Source of the DNA: Bermanella sp049115935
Lineage (GTDB): Bacteria > Pseudomonadota > Gammaproteobacteria > Pseudomonadales > Oceanobacteraceae
Direction: 5' to 3'
DNA: 64,000 nucleotides
NCBI GenBank assembly: GCA_049115935.1
Contig: JAGDZK010000019.1
Coordinates: 20,584-84,583, forward strand
Position numbers and translations under genes: made by a program. Of the stretch, positions 8,972-18,334 are shown piece after piece (position 1 is the first letter of the stretch; every line of letters starts with the position of its first letter). The notes beneath the pieces were generated by a model, which saw only the letters and a list, made by a program, of their open reading frames with translations, did no database searches and had not been told where the DNA came from.

Positions 8972-10279
8972 ATGAAATTACGCAATCTAGTACCATGCCT
9001 AGCAGCAAGCGCTTTATTAGCGGCTTGCGGCTCTGATGACAACAACGCTCAAGATGAATTGAGACATCTTGACCCAAATAACCCAATGTATTTGGTTAAA
9101 AGTACTGCTTGGGTAACAGAAGCTGGGGTTTCGCTTCACTTTTTAACCGATACCCTTGACGAAGAGACAGTATTTGACCCCGATACGGCTTTAGCAATCC
9201 CAGAATATACTGGTATCGCCATACCAGAAGGTTATAACCCTGATAATGCCTTTTATGCTGGCATGTACACATCTTCTGTTTATCGCCGCTATGTTGTGAG
9301 TGATACGGGTGAAGTGAGCTTAGGGGATGAACTCGATTTTTCAGGTGTCACATCAGCAACCGGCCGCAACCTGTTACGTGCCACGCAATTTATGTCGCCA
9401 ACCAAAGCCTATGCTCTAGATTTTGCAGGCCTTCAAGTGATTGCATTTAATCCAACCGACATGACTCTTATCGACACAGACGAATCCACAGCAGCAATTG
9501 ATACTATTTCACTTGCCAGTCTTGCGGAAGCTGATCTACCACGCACTTGGGCAGTTTTCCCGACCACTGATGGCGATCGTTTTGTGGCAACCGTTGGCTT
9601 CTATGGTGCTGATTTTTCTGACACAGGTGTAACCAAGCTTGTCATCGTTGATAGCAGTGACAACAGTATCGCTACTGATTCAGTAAATAACTGCAGCGCA
9701 GTATCGGGCTCGGCTAAAGATGCTGCTGGTAACATGTACTTTGCATCTTATGATGAAGCGGCTCTTGCAAATGAACAAGGCAGAGGTACTTATGCCCCTT
9801 GTATCATCCGTGTGCTTGCAGGCACCAATGAGTTTGATGACTCATATCTAATGAACATGCAAAACCTAACCAACAATGGCCGCATGGCAATGGGCGCTGT
9901 AACGGGCAATGGCAATATTGGTTATAACCTCATTATGAGCGATGCTGGTCAAGCAATGGTGACTGATGAAACCCTAGCTAAACACCTGCGCATTCCAGTT
10001 TGGGAGTTCTACAGCTTTGATCTAACCGACGACAATGCAATCGCTAGCAAAGTTGGCGGCGTGGTAAGTACTGAAGGCGCTCAAGGTATTCCTGGCGGCA
10101 CCATTAGCCGAATTCTAAATGGCTCGTTTAAGCATCATGAACTTGGTGACATCACTTGGATGGCTCAAATTGATGTGGAAACAACCAGCTCTATTTACAA
10201 CTCTACAAACCCAGAAACTTGGTCATTAATTACCAATAAGGTTCCAGGGCAAATTGAATTTGTTGGTCGCTTGAGATAA
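8972..10279 (+). CDS. secreted lipoprotein of TonB-receptor locus, DUF4374-like
   Basis: 435 residues beginning with a lipoprotein signal; the lipobox LAAC puts the lipidated Cys at residue 19, followed by GSDDNN. The remainder is a beta-rich repeat protein without membrane segments, with recurring short hydrophobic strands, probably a propeller. Ser/Asp after the Cys favours the outer membrane or periplasm. AGGA stands 8 bases before the ATG. In Bacteroidetes, DUF4374 lipoproteins of this size stand next to FecA-type receptors and PepSY genes, so the same role in holding an iron chelate is likely; the family name here is inferred from size, lipobox and context, not from a search. A terminator follows directly. 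Confidence 0.65.
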   Translation: MKLRNLVPCLAASALLAACGSDDNNAQDELRHLDPNNPMYLVKSTAWVTEAGVSLHFLTDTLDEETVFDPDTALAIPEYTGIAIPEGYNPDNAFYAGMYTSSVYRRYVVSDTGEVSLGDELDFSGVTSATGRNLLRATQFMSPTKAYALDFAGLQVIAFNPTDMTLIDTDESTAAIDTISLASLAEADLPRTWAVFPTTDGDRFVATVGFYGADFSDTGVTKLVIVDSSDNSIATDSVNNCSAVSGSAKDAAGNMYFASYDEAALANEQGRGTYAPCIIRVLAGTNEFDDSYLMNMQNLTNNGRMAMGAVTGNGNIGYNLIMSDAGQAMVTDETLAKHLRIPVWEFYSFDLTDDNAIASKVGGVVSTEGAQGIPGGTISRILNGSFKHHELGDITWMAQIDVETTSSIYNSTNPETWSLITNKVPGQIEFVGRLR

Positions 10280-10294
10280 ACCCTCGATACAAAA

Positions 10295-10320
10295 AAGTGC
10301 GGCATTAGCCGCACTTTTTA
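10295..10320 (+). terminator. rho-independent terminator
   Basis: AAGTGCGGC, loop ATTA, GCCGCACTTTTT: a perfect 9-base stem and T-run 16 bases after the lipoprotein stop. The A-run on its left lets it work in the other direction too. Confidence 0.9.
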
Positions 10321-10494
10321 CTTCTCCTCTAACAATCCTACACTGCACAATCAAAGCCGACCCATAATCAAAGCCACTTTCAAATCTGATACCTTCAGAA
10401 TACTCATTACATTAATCTGTATTGTTTTGCGCTCAGTTAAAATGAATGACTCAAGGCACTAGACATGCAAATAGCAACAGATATAAATTACCTA

Positions 10495-12465
10495 TCACTC
10501 GCTCAAGGTTATACCACCCATTTGTGTGGATTTTAAATGCAACGCTAAAAAGCGTTCAATGGCTTCAAATGTAGCCAGTCGATTATCATTCACATCAAGA
10601 TAATGGGATTCATTTTTAAGTTCTATATAAGTCGAATCTTTACCCTGCTTTTCCATTTCGCGCTGCATTTCCCGACTGTGCGAAACACGAACACGTCGAT
10701 CCTGATCCCCATGAATAAGCAATACAGGTTTTGTTATTTTATTTACATTGTATATAGGCGATCTGGCTTTAAGTGCATCTGGGTCAGAGCCAACTTGCGC
10801 TTTTGTAATTTTATTATTTTCATACTTCAAAGTATTTTTTATCAGCAAATCTTGATCCATCACACCGGCAAAGCTGATGGCACACCTGTAAAGATCGGGC
10901 GTTTTCACCAAGCCCATCAAGGCCGCATACCCACCATAACTTGTACCTAAAATACAGATATTTTCAGCGTCCGCGTAACCTTCTTCAATGAGCCAACTTG
11001 TCCCATCTTCAACATCATCCTGCATGGCCAAGCCCCATTTTTGTAAACCCGATTTCATAAAATCATGACCATAGCCTGAAGATCCTCTGAAATTCATTTG
11101 TAATACAGCATAACCCCTGTTCGCTAGAAACTGCGTCCAATAATCAAACCCTTTACCATCGTAACTAATAGGGCCGCCATGGGGGAAAATCACAGCCGGA
11201 TATTTTTCTCCCCGTTTATGCTCCACAGGTAAAGTAAGATACCCTTCAATCGTTAAGCCATCTCTTGCTTGGTATGAAATGGCCTTTTTGTGCGCCATCA
11301 GTGAAGGTTTTAGTTCTGAATTTTTATAGGCAATCGTTTTTATCGTGCTTTTTTTACGATCAATCAGATAATACGTACCCGCATGAGTATCACTGTAAGA
11401 TAAACTTACATAGCGCATTTCGTCTTTACTAACTGAATATAAGGTATTAAACGTATTTGGCATTGCCTTATTAATACTGGCTTGTAATTTTTTGTATGAA
11501 GGGTCCCAATAAGTATTGCCTTGACCGTGATTCGATTGAATACCAACCACCCTGCTACTTTTGTGAGAGTAAATAAGACTGCCATTCAAATCATAACCTT
11601 CTTTGTAGGCGACTAATTTTTTATCTAATTTTGTGTCTCTCAGGTCTACTTTAAAAATAGCATCAGCATTATTGTGCAGCGCCTGCACATAAAGTGTGTT
11701 TGAATCCTGATCAAAACCTAATGGCCACACCTCTTCATCACTGAAAGCTTCAAATTCCCACAGTGGACGCCAATCTTGGTCGTCATTAAAGCGATGAAGT
11801 ATTTTGTAAGAAGTACCGTTTAAATACGTCGATATACGTATATTTTTTTGTCTATCCGTCATCCAACGAGTAATGAATTGTTTGCTTCTTTGAATTGGCT
11901 CTACCTTCTGCTCTTTTAAGGACACTTTATACAGCTTAGAGCTATTTCGCAGAATGCCATCTAGCTCCATTAAAATATGATGGTCATCCCCAGGTAACAT
12001 ATCGACAATTATATTTTGAAACTGCGGTGTATTTAAAAACCCATCGATCAGTTTTTTTGGCCAGACATTTCTTACTTTTTTGGTGGCAATGTCTAACACA
12101 AGCAGACGTGATTCAATACTTGGAGTAGCTTGCCTGAAGTCTGAAAAATTACTGCTAATCAAAATTTGTTGATCATTGGCCCAACGAATCCAACCTAATT
12201 TAGATGTAATATTATCTGCATGCAGCAATGATGTGGATGTATTCGTTTTAAGATCAAGCACAGTTAAAACTGAAACATCTTTATTATCTATACTTGACTG
12301 CACAATAGACGCAATATATTCACCATTAGGCGACAAGTGGACCTGTCTTACATCAGGTAAATCGGCAAATGCAGAAACAGGTAGTCGCTCCACCAAAGCC
12401 AATGCTTGATTAAAAAAACACAAACACGTTAAAACAAAAAATACCCGAGTAAATCGTCCTTGCAT
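10495..12465 (-). CDS. S9 family peptidase (prolyl oligopeptidase / acylaminoacyl peptidase type)
   Basis: 656 residues. The N-terminal hydrophobic stretch (about 5-22, ending FNQALA) is a signal peptide, so the enzyme is probably periplasmic. Residues about 40-390 form the beta-propeller and 410-650 the alpha/beta-hydrolase domain. The catalytic Ser is in GTSYGG (about 509), the Asp in HGDQDRR (about 590) and the His in NESHYLD (about 621). HGGPISYDGKGFDYW is the oxyanion-side motif of the family. The ATG at 12465 has GGAG 6 bases upstream; a GTG at 12480 is rejected. Transcribed alone. It cleaves short peptides, the substrate preference being unknown. Confidence 0.9.
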   Translation of the reverse strand: MQGRFTRVFFVLTCLCFFNQALALVERLPVSAFADLPDVRQVHLSPNGEYIASIVQSSIDNKDVSVLTVLDLKTNTSTSLLHADNITSKLGWIRWANDQQILISSNFSDFRQATPSIESRLLVLDIATKKVRNVWPKKLIDGFLNTPQFQNIIVDMLPGDDHHILMELDGILRNSSKLYKVSLKEQKVEPIQRSKQFITRWMTDRQKNIRISTYLNGTSYKILHRFNDDQDWRPLWEFEAFSDEEVWPLGFDQDSNTLYVQALHNNADAIFKVDLRDTKLDKKLVAYKEGYDLNGSLIYSHKSSRVVGIQSNHGQGNTYWDPSYKKLQASINKAMPNTFNTLYSVSKDEMRYVSLSYSDTHAGTYYLIDRKKSTIKTIAYKNSELKPSLMAHKKAISYQARDGLTIEGYLTLPVEHKRGEKYPAVIFPHGGPISYDGKGFDYWTQFLANRGYAVLQMNFRGSSGYGHDFMKSGLQKWGLAMQDDVEDGTSWLIEEGYADAENICILGTSYGGYAALMGLVKTPDLYRCAISFAGVMDQDLLIKNTLKYENNKITKAQVGSDPDALKARSPIYNVNKITKPVLLIHGDQDRRVRVSHSREMQREMEKQGKDSTYIELKNESHYLDVNDNRLATFEAIERFLALHLKSTQMGGITLSE

Positions 12466-12480
12466 ATATACTCCTAACAC

Positions 12481-12942
12481 TTACTGCATACATTTAAATT
12501 TATGAGATTTTAACATACACAGTATTTAACTTCTTTATGAAACCTATGAAGCAATTCACCCATCGCTTAAATCGTTTAGCCAATCGTACAAAAGGTACTG
12601 ATACATTATTACAAGCAACATTTGATATTTAGTGAAAGTGAAACCGCACAAAATGACGTTGATTATTTAAGAAAGCATGGCATTAATAGCCAATTCTGGT
12701 GATAAATCTTGGCCACTTGAGCCAAACAAAGGCACGCACCTAGCATGCTTATGGTGCAATTTATTGATTCATCGAATCAACATCAGATAAAACAACTTAG
12801 GCTGTTCTTAAACGTTTCAATGCTAAAAACTGAAAAACTATGAATAAAAGATTCGTACAGAAAGTCCTACAATATAAAAGGCGATAATGCGGGCGCTGCT
12901 AGACTCTAAGTCTTAGTACTTGAAAAAACCGACATATAGCCA
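12481..12942. other. 462-base non-coding gap with broken open frames
   Basis: No intact gene is seen. Two short overlapping frames look protein-like: one from the ATG at 12547 (begins MKQFTHRLNRLANRTKG, stops near 12634), the other running on to a stop near 12703 and ending YLRKHGINSQFW. They could be parts of one small gene broken by a frameshift, but I recognise no family. The last 100 bases precede the PhnD-like gene and should carry its promoter. Confidence 0.35.
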
Positions 12943-13749
12943 ATGAACATACTGAGGTATCTAGTACCATTCATTCTCGCACTTAGCATGGGGGCCCACT
13001 CATGCGAATCCCCCTATGAACTGAAAGTTGGGGCTTTTTTCAACTCTGCTAGCATTGTTTCTTTCTGGTCTGAGTTTGCTCAAACCGTTACAGCCATTAG
13101 TAAGTGCCAGACAAAAATCACCCCATCTCCAAGTTTTGAAGCGCATATCATTTCCTTGGTTGAACAAGATGGTGATATGTTTTTAGTCCCAGCTTACTAT
13201 GCAGCGGCCCTTAAAAAATTTGGATTAAAACCAATACTCAGAACTATAATCCCGACCAGATCTTATCTTGTCACCAAGAAAGAACTCGACCCCCTTAATA
13301 TTGAAACCCTTAGCGGAAAAAGAGTTTCTATTATTAGCCGTTACTCAGATGCTTATCTCGCTTTTATTAAGCAATTAGAGGCGCAAGCCATGACAACCGA
13401 AGACATAAATTTCTCATTCGAACACTCTTTAGAATCAAACGCATTAAGCGTTATCAAAGGTGAAACAGATGCCGCTGTGATATTTTCAATGATATTTGAT
13501 CCACTACCAGACGCACTAAAAAGAAAAGTAAAATTTGCAACACTGATCAACCATGAGACAGCTGGCTATCTTTTAATCAAAGAAAACACACCTATAGAAC
13601 TAATCAAGGCAATCAAGGCTTCTTATGGGTCAATCAATCTATTGAAATGGGAGGTATTTGAACAAGCTGCACCTAAAACAATTTTCACAGACGCTTTTAG
13701 CTCGCAAATCCCACTGATAAAAAACTCTGAAATAGACACATCCCAATAA
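12943..13749 (+). CDS. periplasmic binding protein, PhnD/phosphonate-like type
   Basis: 268 residues with an N-terminal signal sequence (about 1-20). The body has the two-lobe layout of PhnD-type binding proteins: ELKVGAFFNS at the start of lobe one, TLSGKRVSIISRYSDAYL (about 125) at the hinge where these proteins have an L-x-G-K-x-V motif, and VIKGETDAAVIFSMIF (about 170) where the family has GxxDAA. Ligand unknown. No ABC permease or ATPase gene is near, so it may serve an unlinked transporter or act as a sensor. It stands 200 bases before the rsx operon, on the same strand, with an independent promoter likely. Confidence 0.65.
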   Translation: MNILRYLVPFILALSMGAHSCESPYELKVGAFFNSASIVSFWSEFAQTVTAISKCQTKITPSPSFEAHIISLVEQDGDMFLVPAYYAAALKKFGLKPILRTIIPTRSYLVTKKELDPLNIETLSGKRVSIISRYSDAYLAFIKQLEAQAMTTEDINFSFEHSLESNALSVIKGETDAAVIFSMIFDPLPDALKRKVKFATLINHETAGYLLIKENTPIELIKAIKASYGSINLLKWEVFEQAAPKTIFTDAFSSQIPLIKNSEIDTSQ

Positions 13750-13949
13750 AATCGATTAAAAAAAACATGCTTATCCATTCAATAAATAAGCAATATTGCC
13801 AATTTGATTGAAAACCACGCCCTACCTTGCTTGTACCCATATCCCACTTAGCCGATAATATGCCGCCATTTTTCTATGCATGACAACCAGTTAGATCGCT
13901 TTACTGTCCGCTAGATAATGAATTCATCAAACCAGTACCAGAGGCACAT

Positions 13950-14531
13950 ATGGTTGATTACATACTCATACTTATTTCCACCATCTTGGTGAACAACTTT
14001 GTACTGGTTCAGTTTTTAGGGCTTTGCCCGTTTATGGGGGTTTCTAACAAACTTGAAACCGCCATTGGTATGTCTGCCGCCACCACCTTTGTTTTAACCC
14101 TTGCCTCACTTAGCTCTTACTTGGTTTATGAGTACCTATTGGTACCACTTGATATTGAATACCTTAAAACCATTTCATTCATCATGGTGATTGCGGTAGT
14201 GGTTGGCTTTACTGAGATGGCCATTCGTAAGACCAGCCCTTTGCTTTATCGTGTTCTGGGTATTTTCTTACCATTAATTACCACCAACTGTGCCGTTTTG
14301 GGTGTTGCGCTGTTAAACATCAAGCGTGAAAACGGCTTTATGGAATCCATTCTTTATGGTTTTGGTGCCGCGGTTGGTTTCTCTTTGGTACTGGTTTTCT
14401 TTGCGGCCATGCGTGAACGCATTGCTGTTGCCGATGTACCCAAGGCTTTTCAAGGCAGTGCCATTGCCATGATCACAGCTGGTTTAATGTCACTTGCCTT
14501 CATGGGCTTCACTGGCCTTGTGTCAATTTAA
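13950..14531 (+). CDS. rsxA: ion-translocating electron transport complex subunit RsxA/RnfA
   Basis: 193 residues, six membrane helices, the normal length. The start (VDYILILISTILVNNFVLVQ) and the segments FLGLCPFMGVSN and PLITTNCAVLGVALLN are near-invariant in RnfA; the Cys in these two loops bind the intramembrane [2Fe-2S] cluster shared with RnfE. The complex moves electrons between ferredoxin or NADH and acceptors coupled to ion flow; in enterics it reduces SoxR. First gene of rsxABCDGE-nth, preceded by AGAGG. Confidence 0.95.
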   Translation: MVDYILILISTILVNNFVLVQFLGLCPFMGVSNKLETAIGMSAATTFVLTLASLSSYLVYEYLLVPLDIEYLKTISFIMVIAVVVGFTEMAIRKTSPLLYRVLGIFLPLITTNCAVLGVALLNIKRENGFMESILYGFGAAVGFSLVLVFFAAMRERIAVADVPKAFQGSAIAMITAGLMSLAFMGFTGLVSI

Positions 14532-14540
14532 GGAGGGGTT

Positions 14541-15116
14541 ATGACTGTTATTTTAATTGCCGTTTCAGCCCTTGTGGTTTTATCCCTTATTTTTGGTGCC
14601 GTTTTAGGTTTTGCGGCCGTACGCTTCAAAGTAGAAGGCAACCCTGTTGTTGAACAAATCGATGCGCTTCTGCCACAAACCCAGTGCGGACAATGCAGTT
14701 ACCCTGGCTGCCGCCCTTACGCTGAAGCCATTGCTGGCGGTGAAGAAAAAATCAACAAGTGTCCGCCAGGTGGCGAAAGCACCATTGCGGCCATTGCTGA
14801 CTTATTAGGTGTTGAACCTGAACCACTGGATGCCGAGCACGGCACCGAAAAAGAAAGCGCCATGGTGGCCGTCATCCGCGAAGATGAATGCATTGGCTGC
14901 ACCAAGTGTATTCAAGCATGCCCCGTAGATGCGATTTTAGGTGCAGCAAAACAAATGCACACTGTAATAGCCGATGAATGTACCGGCTGTGATTTATGTT
15001 TAGATCCTTGCCCTGTTGATTGTATTGATATGGTTCCAGTGGATACAGGTTTGCAAGATTGGCACTGGCAAAAACCCGCCAACATCATTGCCACAGATAA
15101 AGTACAGGCGGCGTAG
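14541..15116 (+). CDS. rsxB: Rnf complex ferredoxin subunit RsxB/RnfB
   Basis: 191 residues. An N-terminal membrane helix (about 5-25) is followed by the Cys motif QTQCGQCSYPGCRPYAEAI with a fourth Cys in INKCPPGG (the [4Fe-4S] domain), then two ferredoxin motifs, CIGCTKCIQACP and CTGCDLCLDPCP. It passes electrons between the soluble donor and the membrane part of the complex. AGGAGG stands 7 bases before the ATG, 9 bases after rsxA. Confidence 0.95.
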   Translation: MTVILIAVSALVVLSLIFGAVLGFAAVRFKVEGNPVVEQIDALLPQTQCGQCSYPGCRPYAEAIAGGEEKINKCPPGGESTIAAIADLLGVEPEPLDAEHGTEKESAMVAVIREDECIGCTKCIQACPVDAILGAAKQMHTVIADECTGCDLCLDPCPVDCIDMVPVDTGLQDWHWQKPANIIATDKVQAA

Positions 15117-15117
15117 T

Positions 15118-17274
15118 ATGAACTTAATTACTCTTCACGAATTTGACGGTGGCATCCACCCGCCACAAAACAAAGATCAAAGCACGCAATCACCAATCGT
15201 TGCAGCTAAACTGCCTGAAAAACTGATATTACCGATTGCACAACATATTGGTGCGCAATCTAAACCCGTGGTAAACCTAGGTGATACGGTGCTTAAAGGG
15301 CAGGCAATCGCAGAAGCCCAAGGTTTTGTGAGTGCCAATCTGCACGCACCCAGTTCTGGCAAAATCACCGCAATCGAAGAGCGTGTCATTGCTCACCCAT
15401 CAGGTATGAGTGATATTTGCATCGAAATCACCCTAGATGGCGACGATAAATGGTGCGACATTCAAGGCATCGACAACTACCTAGAAGCCGAGCCAAAAAC
15501 CCTTATTGATAAGATTCAAACATCAGGCATAACCGGTCTTGGTGGCGCAGGCTTCCCTACCCACGTAAAAGCATCGATTGAGCCTAATAAAATACAAACC
15601 TTGATTATTAATGCTGCTGAATGTGAGCCGTATATAACCTCTGACGATATGCTCATGCGTGAGCATGCCAATGGCATCATTAAAGGTATTGAAATTCTTG
15701 AGCGCATCGTAAAACCAGAACACTGCCTAATTGGGGTTGAAGACAACAAGCCAGAAGCCATAGCCGCACTTAAAGACGCCCTTAAAAACTTCAAAGACAA
15801 TACCTTCAATATTGAAGTAGTGACCATCCCAACTAAGTATCCAAGTGGTGGTGAAAAACAGCTAATTCAAATATTAACGGGTAAAGAAGTACCCGCCGGT
15901 GGCCTGCCATCGGACATCGGTATAGTTTGTCAAAACGTGGGCACCTGCTTTGCCATATATAAAGCCATCAGCAAAGGCGAACCCTTAATCAGCCGTATTA
16001 CCACCATCACAGGTGAAGCTTGTGCAAAGCCTCAAAACTTTGAGGTATTAATAGGCACACCCGTTAAACATTTATTAGAGCTAGCGCATACTCAAACCGA
16101 TAACGTGCACCGCTTGATTATGGGTGGTCCTATGATGGGCTTTACCCTAGAAAATGCAGATGCTCCCATTGTTAAAGCCAGCAACTGTATTATTGCATCA
16201 AGCAAACAAGAGCTACCTGACCCAGCAATGGAACAAGCCTGCATTCGCTGTGGCATGTGTACCGAGGCCTGCCCTGCACAATTATTACCTCAACAGCTTT
16301 ATTGGTTTTCAAAAAGTAGCAACCTTGAACAAGCCACTGCACACAACATTACGGACTGCATAGAATGTGGTGCGTGTGCCTATGTATGCCCAAGCAATAT
16401 TCCGCTTGTTCAGTATTACCGCCATACCAAAGGTGAAATCAAACAAGCCAATGCAGACAAGCAAAAAAGTGATCGCGCCAAAGATCGCTTTGAAGCTCGC
16501 CTTGCCCGTCAAGAACGCGAGGCCGCCGAAAAAGAAGCCAAACGCAAAGCACGAGCAGAAGCCGCTGCCAAAAAACAAGCTGAGAAAAAAGCAGCTGAAG
16601 CCAACGGCACTAATGAGCTCGCCTCTGCAACACAGGCACCCGCAGCCGACTTAGAGGCCCTGCAAAGAAAACTTGATGCCTCACAAATGGCCGTTAAAAA
16701 AGCCAAAGAAAAAATAGCAGCAGCCCAAGAAGCTAACGACACAGACAAGGTCGAACTTTTAACGGGAGCCCTGAAAAAAGCACAAGAAAAAATGAAAGAA
16801 GCGGCCAAGGCCATCGCAGAAGCTAAAAAAGCGGCGAAGGCAGCACCTATAAGCTCTGCCGCTGAAATGGAAATGACCCCTGAGCGCATGCAGAAAAAAG
16901 TTGAAATGGCTGAATCCCGTTTAGCGACTGCACAAAAACGCTTAGATGAAGCCGTCGAAACAAACAGCGATAAAGTCGACGCCCTTAAAACAGCGGTAGA
17001 AAAACAGCAGGCTCGCGTAGCAGAAGCCAAACAAGCTTTGGCCGAATTTTCCAGTACCCCTGCCAAAACCGAAACAGCCAAACCGGCTGTTGATATTGAG
17101 CTACTCAAACAAAAAGTCTTGGCCGCTCAAACTCGCGTGGATAAAGCACAAGAGCGATTAGAAATGGCACAAGAACAAAACCTAGACACCATTGACGCAT
17201 TTAAAACCGGCCTTGAAAAACAACAAGCCAAATTAGATGACGCCAAAAAAGCATTAGCCGAGGCCAGCGCATGA
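15118..17274 (+). CDS. rsxC: Rnf complex subunit RsxC/RnfC with long Ala/Lys-rich tail
   Basis: 718 residues from the ATG at 15118, directly after the rsxB stop; an upstream in-frame ATG inside rsxB is rejected. Residues 1-370 form the NADH/FMN-binding region, with the Gly-rich GLGGAGFPTHVK (about 145) and the lid segment TKYPSGGEKQLIQ. Two [4Fe-4S] motifs follow (CIRCGMCTEACP about 374 and CIECGACAYVCP about 414). From about 440 to the end runs a predicted coiled coil rich in Ala, Lys, Glu and Gln, with repeating units such as AQKRLDEAVE and AQERLEMAQE. Such variable tails are known in gammaproteobacterial RnfC. The stop overlaps the rsxD start. Confidence 0.93.
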   Translation: MNLITLHEFDGGIHPPQNKDQSTQSPIVAAKLPEKLILPIAQHIGAQSKPVVNLGDTVLKGQAIAEAQGFVSANLHAPSSGKITAIEERVIAHPSGMSDICIEITLDGDDKWCDIQGIDNYLEAEPKTLIDKIQTSGITGLGGAGFPTHVKASIEPNKIQTLIINAAECEPYITSDDMLMREHANGIIKGIEILERIVKPEHCLIGVEDNKPEAIAALKDALKNFKDNTFNIEVVTIPTKYPSGGEKQLIQILTGKEVPAGGLPSDIGIVCQNVGTCFAIYKAISKGEPLISRITTITGEACAKPQNFEVLIGTPVKHLLELAHTQTDNVHRLIMGGPMMGFTLENADAPIVKASNCIIASSKQELPDPAMEQACIRCGMCTEACPAQLLPQQLYWFSKSSNLEQATAHNITDCIECGACAYVCPSNIPLVQYYRHTKGEIKQANADKQKSDRAKDRFEARLARQEREAAEKEAKRKARAEAAAKKQAEKKAAEANGTNELASATQAPAADLEALQRKLDASQMAVKKAKEKIAAAQEANDTDKVELLTGALKKAQEKMKEAAKAIAEAKKAAKAAPISSAAEMEMTPERMQKKVEMAESRLATAQKRLDEAVETNSDKVDALKTAVEKQQARVAEAKQALAEFSSTPAKTETAKPAVDIELLKQKVLAAQTRVDKAQERLEMAQEQNLDTIDAFKTGLEKQQAKLDDAKKALAEASA

Positions 17275-18326
17275 AATTGTTAAACATCAGTTCGCCACAC
17301 GCTACCCGCCCATTAAGCACAGCCGATGTAATGCGCACAGTTATTTTGGCGCTGATCCCTGGCATCATGGCTTTGACCTATTTTTTTGGGCCAGGGCATT
17401 TAATTCAAATTATCATTGCCGCCACCACCGCCATTGTATGTGAAGCACTGATCCTAAAATTACGTAAACGCCCTATTGGTTTTTATTTAAAAGATTACAG
17501 TGCACTGCTAACAGCGGTATTACTGGCGTTATCGTTACCCCCTTATGCACCCTACTGGGTAACCATTATTGCATCTGGCTTTGCCATTATTGTGGCCAAA
17601 CATCTATATGGCGGCCTTGGCCAAAACCCATTTAATCCTGCCATGGTGGGCTTTGCTTTAGTACTGGTGAGCTTCCCTGTACCAATGACCACATCTTGGA
17701 GTGGCCCTAGTGAGTTATTAGCAGGGAGCATTTCAATTTCAGATGCTTTAACCGTTATTTTTTCATCGCGTGAAACCATTGATGCCTTCACCATGGCAAC
17801 ACCATTAGATGAATACAAACATCAAGTGGCCATTTCAACCGCTGACGAAATTTTATTAAACCCATTATTTAAAGGCGCAGAACACACTCAAGTTTTACTG
17901 GCGTGGGAGTGGGTCAGCCTTGGCTTTTTATTTGGCGGCGTATTTTTAATTTGGAAAAAGATTTTCACCTGGCACATCCCCGTAAGTTTATTGGCAGCGC
18001 TTTTACTTTGTTCAAGCATTATAGGCTGGGACAACGATAGCTACGTACCACTTACCTTGCACATGCTTGGCGGCGCTACAATCTTAGGTGCATTTTTTAT
18101 TGCAACCGACCCCGTGACAGCCTCTACCACTCACCTAGGTAAAATTATTTATGGTGCTGGCATTGGTATTCTTATTTACGTGATACGCACATGGGGCGCT
18201 TACCCTGACGCCGTTGCCTTTGCTGTTTTATTAATGAACTTTGCAGCACCTTTTATCGACCAATACACTCAACCGCGCACTTACGGCCATAAAAAAGCCG
18301 TGCGTGGTTTGGCTAAAAAAGATTAG
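17271..18326 (+). CDS. rsxD: Rnf complex membrane subunit RsxD/RnfD
   Basis: 351 residues with about nine membrane helices, normal for RnfD. The segment FTMATPLDEYK contains the Thr that carries covalently bound FMN in this family, and the C-terminus has ATDPVTASTTHLGKIIYGAG typical of RnfD/NqrB. ATGA overlap with rsxC. Confidence 0.95.
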   Translation: MKLLNISSPHATRPLSTADVMRTVILALIPGIMALTYFFGPGHLIQIIIAATTAIVCEALILKLRKRPIGFYLKDYSALLTAVLLALSLPPYAPYWVTIIASGFAIIVAKHLYGGLGQNPFNPAMVGFALVLVSFPVPMTTSWSGPSELLAGSISISDALTVIFSSRETIDAFTMATPLDEYKHQVAISTADEILLNPLFKGAEHTQVLLAWEWVSLGFLFGGVFLIWKKIFTWHIPVSLLAALLLCSSIIGWDNDSYVPLTLHMLGGATILGAFFIATDPVTASTTHLGKIIYGAGIGILIYVIRTWGAYPDAVAFAVLLMNFAAPFIDQYTQPRTYGHKKAVRGLAKKD

Positions 18327-18334
18327 GATTCAAC

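Noticed and set aside
15016..15117. Longer N-terminus of RsxC starting inside rsxB
   Set aside because: The family starts at MNLITLHEF at 15118, immediately after the rsxB stop.
16509..17108. 199-codon open frame opposite rsxC
   Set aside because: Antisense of the Ala/Lys-rich RsxC tail; low-complexity Ala/Ser/Phe composition, no ribosome site.
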